Positions 1 to 5,624 of a stretch of 5,624 nucleotides of DNA are shown in pieces. The translations under genes and the position numbers were made by a program. Source of the stretch: Chloroflexota bacterium. GTDB lineage: Bacteria; Chloroflexota; Dehalococcoidia; SHYB01. The notes below the pieces were generated by a model, which was not told the DNA's origin, did not search any database, and worked only from the letters and a program-made list of their open reading frames with translations. The stretch lies in assembly GCA_016200725.1 (NCBI GenBank), contig JACQEE010000018.1, positions 1 to 5,624 on the forward strand. Reading direction: 5' to 3'. The first letter of the stretch is position 1. Every line of letters begins with the position of its first letter.

Positions 1-165
1 CGGATGCTGTTCATCGTCGCCGCGCTGCCGGTGCCCTTCGACTTCGCGGGCATCTGGGCAGGCGCGATTCGCTACCCTGTCTCGCGGTACCTGCGGGCCG
101 TGTATGGGGGTAAAGTGCTAAAGATGCTGGGCATCGCACTGGTCGCCTATTACGTGATGTCATGA
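1..165 (+). CDS. VTT/DedA-like membrane protein, C-terminal fragment (cut by window edge)
   Basis: An open frame enters from the left edge and ends at a TGA at 163-165, giving the last 54 residues (RMLFIVAALPVPFDF...) of a membrane protein. It aligns without gaps, through to the last residue, with the C-terminal 54 residues of the next gene: 20 of 54 positions are identical by my count. Shared elements include the P-x-P before the hydrophobic stretch, G-x-WAG, RY, GK and LGIAL. The two are therefore tandem paralogs of the VTT (SNARE-associated/DedA-like) type, which are inner-membrane proteins linked in some bacteria to lipid scrambling and membrane homeostasis. The fragment covers one helix, a basic loop (RYPVSRYLR) and the final helix. 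The gap to the next start is 49 bases with no clear promoter, so the two are probably cotranscribed. The missing N-terminal part lies outside the window; nothing shows that this is a pseudogene. Confidence 0.75.
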   Translation, partial: RMLFIVAALPVPFDFAGIWAGAIRYPVSRYLRAVYGGKVLKMLGIALVAYYVMS

Positions 166-214
166 ACAAGCCACGACAACGCTATCCCGCCCGAGCGATC
201 GAAAGGCACGAACC

Positions 215-889
215 ATGAACGTGCGATCGGCAACCACCTACCCACGTTTCGCGCCACTACCGAGGCCTTTGCCGAAGGTGTACGTCGCCCGGCCACGTGC
301 CGCAGTCGTGACCGAGGCCGAGACACCGCGCCAGCCCGTCGAGGAAGAACTGCCGATGCACTTGTGGTGGGACCAGAGTCGCTCGCGGTACATCATCTGG
401 AAGGCGTTCGCGAAATCGCGCTCGGCCAAAATCATGTCGGCGGCGATGGTGATCCGGCTCGTAGGGATCGGCACCTGGGGATACATGGGCGTGTTCCTCG
501 CCGAGGCGACGGACAGCGCAACATTCTTCATTCCGACGCCCGGCCACGTGTATACGTTCGCCGTGGCGGGCGCACTCAATCCCCTAGTAGTCGCTTGTTG
601 TGGCGCGCTGGGCTCGACGCTTGGCGAAGTGGTCGGGTACGCGCTGGGCTCGAGTGGGCGAAACGCGGTGCAGAAGGGGCGCATGTACCTCTTCTGCGAA
701 TCGCTCTCGCGGCACTGGGGAGGCAAGGTCCTGCTGATGTTTGCACTGGTGCCGGGGCCGCTCTATCTCTGCGGCCTCTGGGCAGGCATGTTCCGCTATT
801 CGTTCAAGCGCTTTTTCATGTACGCGCTCGCGGGCAAGATGGTCATGATATTGGGGATCGCTCTGGCAGGTTACTTGCTCGCGTCGTAG
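215..889 (+). CDS. VTT-domain (SNARE-associated/DedA-like) membrane protein
   Basis: This complete gene encodes 224 residues. Residues 1-60 are proline- and arginine-rich and probably cytosolic. The rest is hydrophobic, with likely membrane segments near 75-97, 111-129, 131-145 (possibly re-entrant), 171-190 and 203-222. The segment FIPTPGHVYTFAVAGALNP (104-123) followed by GALGSTLGEVVGYALG (130-145) is the characteristic core of VTT/DedA-type proteins: a proline-rich entry, small residues, and G-x-x-x-G-E before a glycine-rich turn. Members are polytopic inner-membrane proteins, some implicated in phospholipid flipping; the substrate cannot be told here. The ATG at 215 has only a weak ribosome site (GAAAGG, 201-206). 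A second in-frame ATG at 356 (Met48) follows GAGGAA (341-346) at a spacing of 9, and would give a 177-residue protein without the low-complexity N terminus. Its upstream neighbour is a paralog. Its stop lies 6 bases from that of convergent galU. The family call is firm; the start is uncertain. Confidence 0.85.
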   Translation: MNVRSATTYPRFAPLPRPLPKVYVARPRAAVVTEAETPRQPVEEELPMHLWWDQSRSRYIIWKAFAKSRSAKIMSAAMVIRLVGIGTWGYMGVFLAEATDSATFFIPTPGHVYTFAVAGALNPLVVACCGALGSTLGEVVGYALGSSGRNAVQKGRMYLFCESLSRHWGGKVLLMFALVPGPLYLCGLWAGMFRYSFKRFFMYALAGKMVMILGIALAGYLLAS

Positions 890-895
890 GCTCGA

Positions 896-1771
896 TCAGT
901 TCTGCAGCGAGGCGATCTGCTCCCGCAGCCAGCGCTTGAACTCGGGCGCGATGTCCGGGCGCTTGAGGCCCATGCGTACCGATGCTTTGAGCAACCCTAT
1001 CGGTGTACCTGCGTCGAGCAACTCACCCTCGAACTCGTAGGCATAGACCGCCTCGTCGCGGATCAGCGCGTCGATGGCGTCGGTCAGTTGGATTTCGCCA
1101 ATGGCGCCGGGCTTCACGCGCTCGAGTTCGTGAAAGATGCGCGGCGAGAGGATATAGCGCCCAATCACTGCAAGGTTCGAAGGTGCATCCTCGCGCTTTG
1201 GCTTCTCCACCAGGCGGCGGACCCGATGGGTTCGAGGCGCTGTCTCGGACCCATCGATGACGCCGTAGCGGCTGACCTCGTCGTCCGGCACCCGGCTCAC
1301 GGCGATAACGCTGCCGCCGGGGCGCTCGTGGACGCTGAGCAGTTGCTTGATCGCCGGCGTCTCCGCCTCGATCACGTCGTCGGGCAGGAAGACGGCGAAG
1401 AACTCGTTGCCGATGGCCTGCTTCGCCATGAGCACGGCGTGGCCGAGGCCGAGTTGCTCGTGCTGGATGACCGGCGTGATGTTGACCATCTTGCCCACGC
1501 CGCGGACCTGCTCGAGGCGCTTATGGTCCCCCTTGCGCTCGAGGAAGGCTTCGAGTTCGGGGTGCGGTTTGAAGTACCGCTCGATGGCCTCCTTGCCGGT
1601 CGAAGTGACGAGGACGATGTCGCGGATGCCTGCGGCCAGCGCCTCTTCGATGGCGTACTGGATGGCCGGGCGGTCGATGATCGCGAAGACTTCCTTGGGC
1701 GCAGCCTTGCTCGCAGGGAGGAATCGGGTGCCCCACCCGGCGGCAGGTATGACAGCCTTGCGAATCGCCAC
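896..1771 (-). CDS. galU: UTP-glucose-1-phosphate uridylyltransferase
   Basis: The 291-residue product is close to the usual GalU length of about 300. GalU makes UDP-glucose from UTP and glucose-1-phosphate in the cytosol, supplying glycolipid, capsule and other envelope glycan synthesis. Visible motifs in order are: the nucleotide-binding loop AGWGTRFLPASK (11-22; the usual form has Leu where Trp13 is), PKE (25-27), RPAIQYAIEEA (34-44), GLGHAV (108-113), LPDD (129-132), VEKP (188-191), GRYIL (204-208), GEIQLTDAI (225-233) and the sugar-binding region LLDAGTPIGLLKAS (251-264). All expected catalytic elements are present, and the wording KAAPKEVFAIIDRP is somewhat divergent from enterobacterial GalU. 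The start codon is GTG, preceded by GGAGG (1776-1780) at a 4-base spacing. A 70-base gap separates it from yihY and contains an extended -10 element, so it probably has its own promoter as well as readthrough from yihY. A related nucleotidyltransferase specificity (for example dTDP-glucose) is less likely, given the GEIQLTDAI and VEKP context. Confidence 0.93.
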   Translation of the reverse strand: MAIRKAVIPAAGWGTRFLPASKAAPKEVFAIIDRPAIQYAIEEALAAGIRDIVLVTSTGKEAIERYFKPHPELEAFLERKGDHKRLEQVRGVGKMVNITPVIQHEQLGLGHAVLMAKQAIGNEFFAVFLPDDVIEAETPAIKQLLSVHERPGGSVIAVSRVPDDEVSRYGVIDGSETAPRTHRVRRLVEKPKREDAPSNLAVIGRYILSPRIFHELERVKPGAIGEIQLTDAIDALIRDEAVYAYEFEGELLDAGTPIGLLKASVRMGLKRPDIAPEFKRWLREQIASLQN

Positions 1772-1775
1772 GGCG

Positions 1776-1780
1776 CCTCC
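1776..1780 (-). promoter_or_regulatory. Shine-Dalgarno site of galU
   Basis: GGAGG on the minus strand lies 4 bases before the GTG at 1771-1769. It supports the non-ATG start, and the protein then begins MAIRKAVIPAAG, as GalU proteins typically do. Confidence 0.65.
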
Positions 1781-1802
1781 GGAAGTGGACAGGCCTGGCG
1801 GC

Positions 1803-1811
1803 AGTATAGCA
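1803..1811 (-). promoter_or_regulatory. Candidate extended -10 promoter for galU
   Basis: The minus strand reads TGCTATACT, one mismatch from the extended -10 consensus TGnTATAAT. No good -35 is visible at 16-18 bases upstream, which extended -10 promoters tolerate. A transcript would start near 1796 and have a leader of about 25 bases containing the GGAGG site. The element stands out in GC-rich surroundings and lies in the only sizeable gap between yihY and galU. It is a motif-based prediction only. Confidence 0.4.
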
Positions 1812-1841
1812 AAGGGGTTGGGCCAGACGTCCCTAGTCGCG

Positions 1842-2918
1842 CTACCGCGGATGGGTGGCGCTCTCGACCGGCTTCTCCGGCTTCGTCGGCAGCGCCTTAC
1901 CCCGCAGGCGGGCAGCGAGGCGCGGCAGCCACTCGCGGCGGAGGTGCTTCGCTCCGGGGACGGCGCCCAGGCTCCAGATGGCGAGCGGCGACACGATACC
2001 CCGTTCGACTACCTGGGTATAGATCGCGCCGATGAGCGCGCCGATGAGCAGAATGACGGCAGAAAAGTAGAGCCAGGCCAGGAGAATGACCACCGCAGTC
2101 AGCGAACCGTAGACCTGGTTCACGTCGCCGCGGGTCTGCGTGTAGGCAAAGAATGCGCCCTTGCCAATCTCGAAGGCAATCGTCGCGACGAGTGCGCCGA
2201 AGAGCACGTTGCGGGTCTGCACACGACGGTTTGGCAGGAATCGGTAGAGCACCGTCAGCACCATGAATGTGGATGCGAAAGAGAGCGCTGAGAGCCACAC
2301 CGGGCCGCTGATGATGCTGGGCGACGTGACCTTCGTGTCCTCGGCGTACGACCTCAGGATCGACGAGCCGAGCAGCATCACCACGAGGGCGAACCCCGCG
2401 CCTCCCGTGAGCGCCAGGTCAATCAGGCGCTCTTTGAGAAACGGGCGCGGCTTGAAGACGCTCCACGCCGTGTTGATGCCTTTCCGTAGACAACTGAAGA
2501 CTGCGGTCGATGCCCAGACGAGGCCGATGACCGCGATCGGGCCGGTCGCTGCGCGCGACTGCGTCGCTGAGTTGAGGCTATCGGCAATGACCTGCCGTGA
2601 GACAGGAATGAACGTGCCGAGGATGGTCGTTAACTGATCGACCTGGCTCTGCCGGTTGGTGAAGGCGTCGAATGAAATCAGCGTCAGGAAGAAGAGCGGG
2701 AAGAGCGAGAAGAACGAGTAGAAGGCGATGGCGGCCGCCATCTGCATGGTGTTATTGGTGAGGAAAGCCTGGACGGAGCGCGTGCAGAAGATGACGAAGG
2801 CCTTGCCGCCCGTGCCGACATCGTCGGTGCGAGCGGCGACGTCGTCCACGCCGACAGCAAGGAGACCGGGGCTAATTTCCTGAGGCTGCTGTGACTCGTC
2901 CACGCCTCCGCCTCTCAC
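1842..2918 (-). CDS. YihY/BrkB-family inner-membrane protein
   Basis: The product is 358 residues from the outermost start. It belongs to the YihY/BrkB family, once misnamed ribonuclease BN; members are polytopic inner-membrane proteins of unsettled function, and some have been proposed as transporters. The hallmark AAAIAFYSFFSLFPLFF (61-77) opens the first membrane segment. Six hydrophobic segments can be placed near 60-82, 127-147, 168-189, 205-226, 237-259 and 274-300. The conserved motif VYGSLTAVVILLAWLYFSAV (269-288) is in the last. An acidic N-terminal extension of about 38 residues and a basic, proline-rich C-terminal tail of about 55 residues flank the core and explain the somewhat large size. 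The outermost GTG (2918) has no ribosome site. A second in-frame GTG at 2903 has AGAGG (2911-2915) at 7-base spacing and is the better-supported start, giving 353 residues. It starts only 10-25 bases after the rph stop, so the two are almost certainly cotranscribed and perhaps translationally coupled. Confidence 0.88.
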   Translation of the reverse strand: MRGGGVDESQQPQEISPGLLAVGVDDVAARTDDVGTGGKAFVIFCTRSVQAFLTNNTMQMAAAIAFYSFFSLFPLFFLTLISFDAFTNRQSQVDQLTTILGTFIPVSRQVIADSLNSATQSRAATGPIAVIGLVWASTAVFSCLRKGINTAWSVFKPRPFLKERLIDLALTGGAGFALVVMLLGSSILRSYAEDTKVTSPSIISGPVWLSALSFASTFMVLTVLYRFLPNRRVQTRNVLFGALVATIAFEIGKGAFFAYTQTRGDVNQVYGSLTAVVILLAWLYFSAVILLIGALIGAIYTQVVERGIVSPLAIWSLGAVPGAKHLRREWLPRLAARLRGKALPTKPEKPVESATHPR

Positions 2919-2928
2919 GGGAACAGCG

Positions 2929-3669
2929 CTACCGTTTGCTCGAGGCTTCCGCCGCGAAGGCTGCGATGGCCTCTTCCTGTGCGCGCATCAGTTCGCGGAT
3001 GCCCTTGTGGGCGAGTCCCAGCATCTGGTCGAGAGCCTGCTTGGAGAATGGCTTGCCCTCGGCCGTGCCCTGCACTTCGACGAACTCGCCCTTGCCGGTC
3101 ATCACAACATTGCAGTCGACCTCGGCGTGCATGTCCTCTTCGTAGCAAAGGTCGAGGAGGCTCTCGCCGAAGACCACGCCTACACTCACGGCGGCGACAG
3201 AGGTGGTGAGGGGCAGTGCAGGGAGTTTGCGCGCGCGCACGAGTTTGCTCATCGCCTGATGCAGCGCGACATAGGCTCCGGTGATCGCGGCGGTGCGCGT
3301 GCCGCCGTCGGCCTGGAGCACGTCGCAGTCGACGGTGACGGTGCGCTCGCCCAGCACCTCGAGGTTGGCGACAGCGCGGAGCGAGCGGCCGATGAGGCGC
3401 TGGATCTCGACGGAGCGCCCATCGCGCTTGTCGCCCTCGCGGTTGCGGCGCGTCAACGTAGAGCGTGGCAGCATGCCGTACTCGGCGGTGACCCAGCCGC
3501 GCCCCTGGCCTTTCAGGAAGCCGGGTACTTGCTCCTCAACGCTCGCGGCGCAGAGTACACGCGTCTTGCCCGCTTCGATGAGCACCGAGCCTTCGGCGAA
3601 CTCCTGCACGCCGGTCGTGATGCGCACCGGCCGCAACTGGTCGTTCGCCCGCCCATCGATTCGTGCCAG
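2929..3669 (-). CDS. rph: Ribonuclease PH
   Basis: RNase PH is a phosphate-dependent 3'-to-5' exoribonuclease that trims tRNA precursors in the cytosol, working as a ring hexamer. From the CTG start at 3669 the product has 246 residues, a normal family length. Visible elements (numbered from that start) are: [15 protein letters not shown] (1-15), [14 protein letters not shown] (58-71), [12 protein letters not shown] (84-95) with the phosphate-binding arginine, [16 protein letters not shown] (121-136) with the Thr-Arg of the phosphate site, and [19 protein letters not shown] (173-191) with the conserved acidic residues. The active site therefore looks intact. A longer reading begins at a TTG (3690), but it would add seven residues encoded by the ribosome site itself. 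AGGAGG (3676-3681) sits 6 bases before the CTG, and MARIDGR is the usual N terminus of the family. The gene follows comEC by 75 bases and precedes yihY by about 10. The rdgB/HAM1 pyrophosphatase gene, a frequent partner, does not follow here. Confidence 0.93.
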   Translation of the reverse strand: MARIDGRANDQLRPVRITTGVQEFAEGSVLIEAGKTRVLCAASVEEQVPGFLKGQGRGWVTAEYGMLPRSTLTRRNREGDKRDGRSVEIQRLIGRSLRAVANLEVLGERTVTVDCDVLQADGGTRTAAITGAYVALHQAMSKLVRARKLPALPLTTSVAAVSVGVVFGESLLDLCYEEDMHAEVDCNVVMTGKGEFVEVQGTAEGKPFSKQALDQMLGLAHKGIRELMRAQEEAIAAFAAEASSKR

Positions 3670-3675
3670 GGATAG

Positions 3676-3681
3676 CCTCCT
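3676..3681 (-). promoter_or_regulatory. Perfect Shine-Dalgarno site that decides the rph start
   Basis: AGGAGG on the minus strand is the full consensus. It lies inside the longest reading frame (as codons Arg4-Arg5 after the TTG at 3690), which argues against that TTG. The in-frame codon at the right distance (6 bases) is CTG at 3669-3667, giving the family-typical N terminus MARIDGR. No in-frame ATG, GTG or TTG exists at a suitable spacing. Confidence 0.65.
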
Positions 3682-3699
3682 GCTGTTCAACTGAAGGCA

Positions 3700-3708
3700 A
3701 TTATAACA
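3700..3708 (-). promoter_or_regulatory. Candidate extended -10 promoter for rph-yihY
   Basis: The minus strand reads TGTTATAAT, an exact match to the extended -10 consensus, in the short gap between the comEC stop (3745) and rph. A weak -35 (CTGGCA, 3721-3726) lies at a 15-base spacing. Transcription would begin near 3693, about 12 bases before the AGGAGG, and would place the TTG at 3690 only a few bases from the transcript end. The AT-rich island (about 3699-3709) is conspicuous against the GC-rich background. It is a motif-based prediction, but strong for its kind. Confidence 0.55.
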
Positions 3709-3744
3709 ACCGATAGGGTCTGCCAGATTGGAGCAGGGGCCTGT

Positions 3745-5624
3745 TCATCGCTGAGTCTTCACCCATAGGCGCTTGCCATCCGTCTCGAACATGACGTTGC
3801 CGTGCTGGGCTGTGTTGAAGATGAGCGAGTCGGGCAAGTACTGGCGCAACGCCGCGATGGCCTGGGGCGATGGGTGGCCGAAGGGGTCGGGGTTGCCCGC
3901 GCTGATGACGGCAACTCGTGGCTGAACGGCGCGCAGGAACGGGCCGCTCGATGATGTTGTGCTGCCGTGGTGCGCTGCTTTGAGCACCGTGGCGTGCAGG
4001 TTGTACCCGTGGTCGACGAGGTAGCCCTCCGCGACGGCTTCGATGTCGGCGGTGAGCAGGAATGAGATGTCGCCGTACTCGAGGCGCATCACGATGCCGT
4101 TGTTGTTCAAATCGGAGTCGGTGCCGCCAAGTGGTCGGTCTGGCGGGTGTAGCACGGTGATATGCAGATTGCCGGCGATGACTTCTTCGCCAGCCATGCT
4201 CCGCATCCGAGGAATGCCTTCGCGCTCCAGCGTCTGCTCCCATTCTGTGGCCAATGCCGAGTCCGTGACCAGTTCGGGGTCGAGTGCCTCTTTCACGTTG
4301 TAGCGCTCTAATACGCGGATAAGACCGCCGCCGTGGTCCTGCTGGGGGTGCGTCATCACCACGAGGTCGATGCGCTTCGAGTGCAGGGGCGATCCTTCGC
4401 CGAGCGCAGCCATCACCGGACGAGGGTCAGTGCCGCCATCGACGAGCAGCGTGTGCCGCGAGGGCGTGTGGATTAGGATGGAGTCGCCGTGGCCGACATC
4501 GATGAACTCCGCTTCGAGCAGACGCTGCGACGGCTGCAGAGCGACAGCCCACAGGACCACTGCGGCGACGATGAGAGCGGTTGCGAGCGCGGCGAACCGC
4601 GTGACTCGCGGCATCTCGGGCAAAAGCAGCGGTGATGGCTGAAGCCGCGTACGAAGACGCTGCCAGCCGAGTATGCCTGTAGCGAGCCCGGTGTAATAGA
4701 GACCTACGAGCCACCGCCCGAGTCCGGCAACTGAGATTGAGGCGAAGGGTACAGCCGCGAAGGCCTGGACGACCCACACGATCCAGCCAACGCTGAGCCA
4801 AGCGAGCCAGCCGAAGACCCAGGCGGCGTGACTCGACGCGAGACCGATGAGCGCGGTGAACAGCGAGGACACTAGCGCCAATGGCAGCGCGGGCAGGGCG
4901 AACACCGTCGATGGGATGCCCACCAACGAGACGCGGTGGAAATAGAAGGCGACCAGCGGGATCGTGAACAGCGTTGCCGCGATCGAGACAGCGATGGAGG
5001 CAAGCAGCCAGCGTGCGACGATGGGCAGTAGGTCGTCGCTGTCGTCAAGCGCCCCGCCATAGAGTCGCTCCTGAATGAGCGGCAGCACGAGTACGATGCC
5101 GAGCATTGCGGCGAAACTGAGTTGGAACGAGACTTGCCAGAGCGCTCTCGGGTCGATGATTGTGATGAGCAGCGCGGCGAGCATGAGCGCGGTGAGGCCG
5201 TGCCGTTGGCGTCCTAGGGCCCATGCTGCTAGGTATGCGCTCCCCATGATTGCCGCACGTTCCGCCGATGGCGGCATACCCGCGAGCGCAGCGTAGCCCC
5301 ACGCGAGCAGCAGCGGCGGCAGCGCCGCGAGCAGCGGCCATCGCCAGAGGAAGCGCCGCGAGACGAGCAGCGCCATCGCGATGAGGACGCCGACATGCAG
5401 GCCGGAAATGGCGAGCAGGTGGCTCGTCCCGGTGTCGCGGAAGTCTGCGTTGCCGCTCTCCTCGACCTCCGCGCGGTTGCCAAGGAGCAATGCCTGCGCC
5501 ACGCCCTGCTCCGGCTCCGGCAGCGCCTTCGCTAGCGAGCGCGAGAGGTGCTCCCGCGTGCTCGCCAGCCCCCGCGTGACCAGCGACGCGTGCCCCGACT
5601 CGACGAGCGAGAGGCTCGGGAACG
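3745..5624 (-). CDS. comEC: ComEC/Rec2-family DNA-uptake channel protein (5' end beyond window)
   Basis: ComEC forms the inner-membrane channel through which single-stranded DNA enters during natural transformation. The frame is open to the right edge: 625 codons are visible, and translation upstream of the first GTG (5502) still reads family-like sequence (TREHLSRSLAKALPEPEQG before VAQALLLGNR). The gene is therefore incomplete at its 5' end, and 5502 is not its start. In visible numbering, the Competence domain runs from about 41 to 320, with HLLAISGLHV (68-77), PPSAERAAIMG (117-127) and VSFQLSFAAMLGI (164-176) and many hydrophobic segments. A further helix (343-361) leads to a metallo-beta-lactamase-fold domain (369-625) with EFIDVGHGDSILI (372-384), LLVDGG (392-397), THPQQDH (424-430), FLLTADIE (521-528), AAHHGSTTSS (549-558) and FGHPSP (581-586). 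The N-terminal DUF4131/OB-like region should lie outside the window. The ligand motif carries Gln where many homologs have Asp or His. Other competence genes are not visible, so competence is unproven. Confidence 0.92.
   Translation of the reverse strand, partial: FPSLSLVESGHASLVTRGLASTREHLSRSLAKALPEPEQGVAQALLLGNRAEVEESGNADFRDTGTSHLLAISGLHVGVLIAMALLVSRRFLWRWPLLAALPPLLLAWGYAALAGMPPSAERAAIMGSAYLAAWALGRQRHGLTALMLAALLITIIDPRALWQVSFQLSFAAMLGIVLVLPLIQERLYGGALDDSDDLLPIVARWLLASIAVSIAATLFTIPLVAFYFHRVSLVGIPSTVFALPALPLALVSSLFTALIGLASSHAAWVFGWLAWLSVGWIVWVVQAFAAVPFASISVAGLGRWLVGLYYTGLATGILGWQRLRTRLQPSPLLLPEMPRVTRFAALATALIVAAVVLWAVALQPSQRLLEAEFIDVGHGDSILIHTPSRHTLLVDGGTDPRPVMAALGEGSPLHSKRIDLVVMTHPQQDHGGGLIRVLERYNVKEALDPELVTDSALATEWEQTLEREGIPRMRSMAGEEVIAGNLHITVLHPPDRPLGGTDSDLNNNGIVMRLEYGDISFLLTADIEAVAEGYLVDHGYNLHATVLKAAHHGSTTSSSGPFLRAVQPRVAVISAGNPDPFGHPSPQAIAALRQYLPDSLIFNTAQHGNVMFETDGKRLWVKTQR

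Noticed and set aside
195..229. Repeated GCGATCG (195-201 and 223-229) around the VTT gene start.
   Set aside because: It is too short and self-palindromic; no evidence of an operator or repeat family within the window.
364..939. A 191-codon plus-strand frame overlapping the VTT gene and running into galU.
   Set aside because: It is a frame-shifted shadow with His/Arg/Gly-rich translation, whereas the VTT frame has coherent hydrophobic segments and a known motif.
1088..2291. Long plus-strand open frames (1088-2035 and 1347-2291, each over 310 codons) opposite galU and yihY.
   Set aside because: They overlap each other and lie antisense to two well-recognised genes. Their translations are rich in Arg, Ala and Ser with no recognisable domain, as expected for out-of-frame readings of GC-rich coding DNA.
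3007..3675. A 222-codon plus-strand open frame opposite rph.
   Set aside because: It mirrors the rph codons, shows no family motif and has no convincing ribosome site; rph itself has all its conserved elements.
994..3719. An 11-base inverted match, ACCCTATCGGT at 994-1004 and its complement at 3709-3719.
   Set aside because: A few such matches are expected by chance in a window of this size, and one copy lies inside galU coding sequence.
3731..3750. Possible terminator hairpin (CAGGGGCCTG) at the end of comEC.
   Set aside because: The pairing is imperfect, the stem is very short and no T-run follows on the minus strand.

Overview
The window is high-GC (roughly 60% or more by eye), densely coding bacterial DNA: almost every base lies in one of six genes and no gene-free gap exceeds about 75 bases. 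Leaderless-looking gaps, several non-ATG starts (GTG, GTG and probably CTG) and the protein set (DedA/VTT membrane proteins, GalU, YihY, RNase PH, ComEC) indicate a free-living bacterium. The style of the VTT proteins and of ComEC would suit Chloroflexota or another high-GC, non-proteobacterial lineage. That is an impression only, because no rRNA or other marker is present.

Layout. Positions 1-889 on the plus strand hold two tandem paralogous membrane proteins of the VTT (SNARE-associated/DedA-like) type. The first is cut by the left edge, so only its last 54 residues are visible; the second is complete. From 896 to the right edge everything is on the minus strand. In transcription order these genes are comEC (5' end beyond the right edge), rph (RNase PH), yihY (YihY/BrkB-family membrane protein) and galU (UTP-glucose-1-phosphate uridylyltransferase). 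The VTT pair and galU converge tail to tail with 6 bases between stop codons.

The minus-strand genes are closely packed, but two gaps carry promoter-like extended -10 elements: TGTTATAAT before rph and TGCTATACT before galU. Each is followed about 20 bases later by a strong purine-rich Shine-Dalgarno sequence. I therefore read the cluster as at least three overlapping transcription units: comEC (with possible readthrough), rph-yihY, and galU. The rph signals also imply that the enzyme starts at an unusual CTG codon, giving MARIDGR..., and not at the upstream TTG.

Function. The cluster mixes unrelated housekeeping roles: DNA uptake (ComEC), tRNA 3'-end trimming (RNase PH), an inner-membrane protein of uncertain function (YihY) and nucleotide-sugar supply for envelope polysaccharides (GalU). 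The VTT proteins may handle membrane lipids. Apart from a possible envelope theme (GalU, YihY, VTT), nothing ties them into one pathway. I found no mobile element, CRISPR array, RNA gene or toxin/defence module, and no convincing undescribed system. The points worth a second look are start-codon choice, internal promoters, the tandem VTT pair and a variant metal-ligand motif in ComEC.
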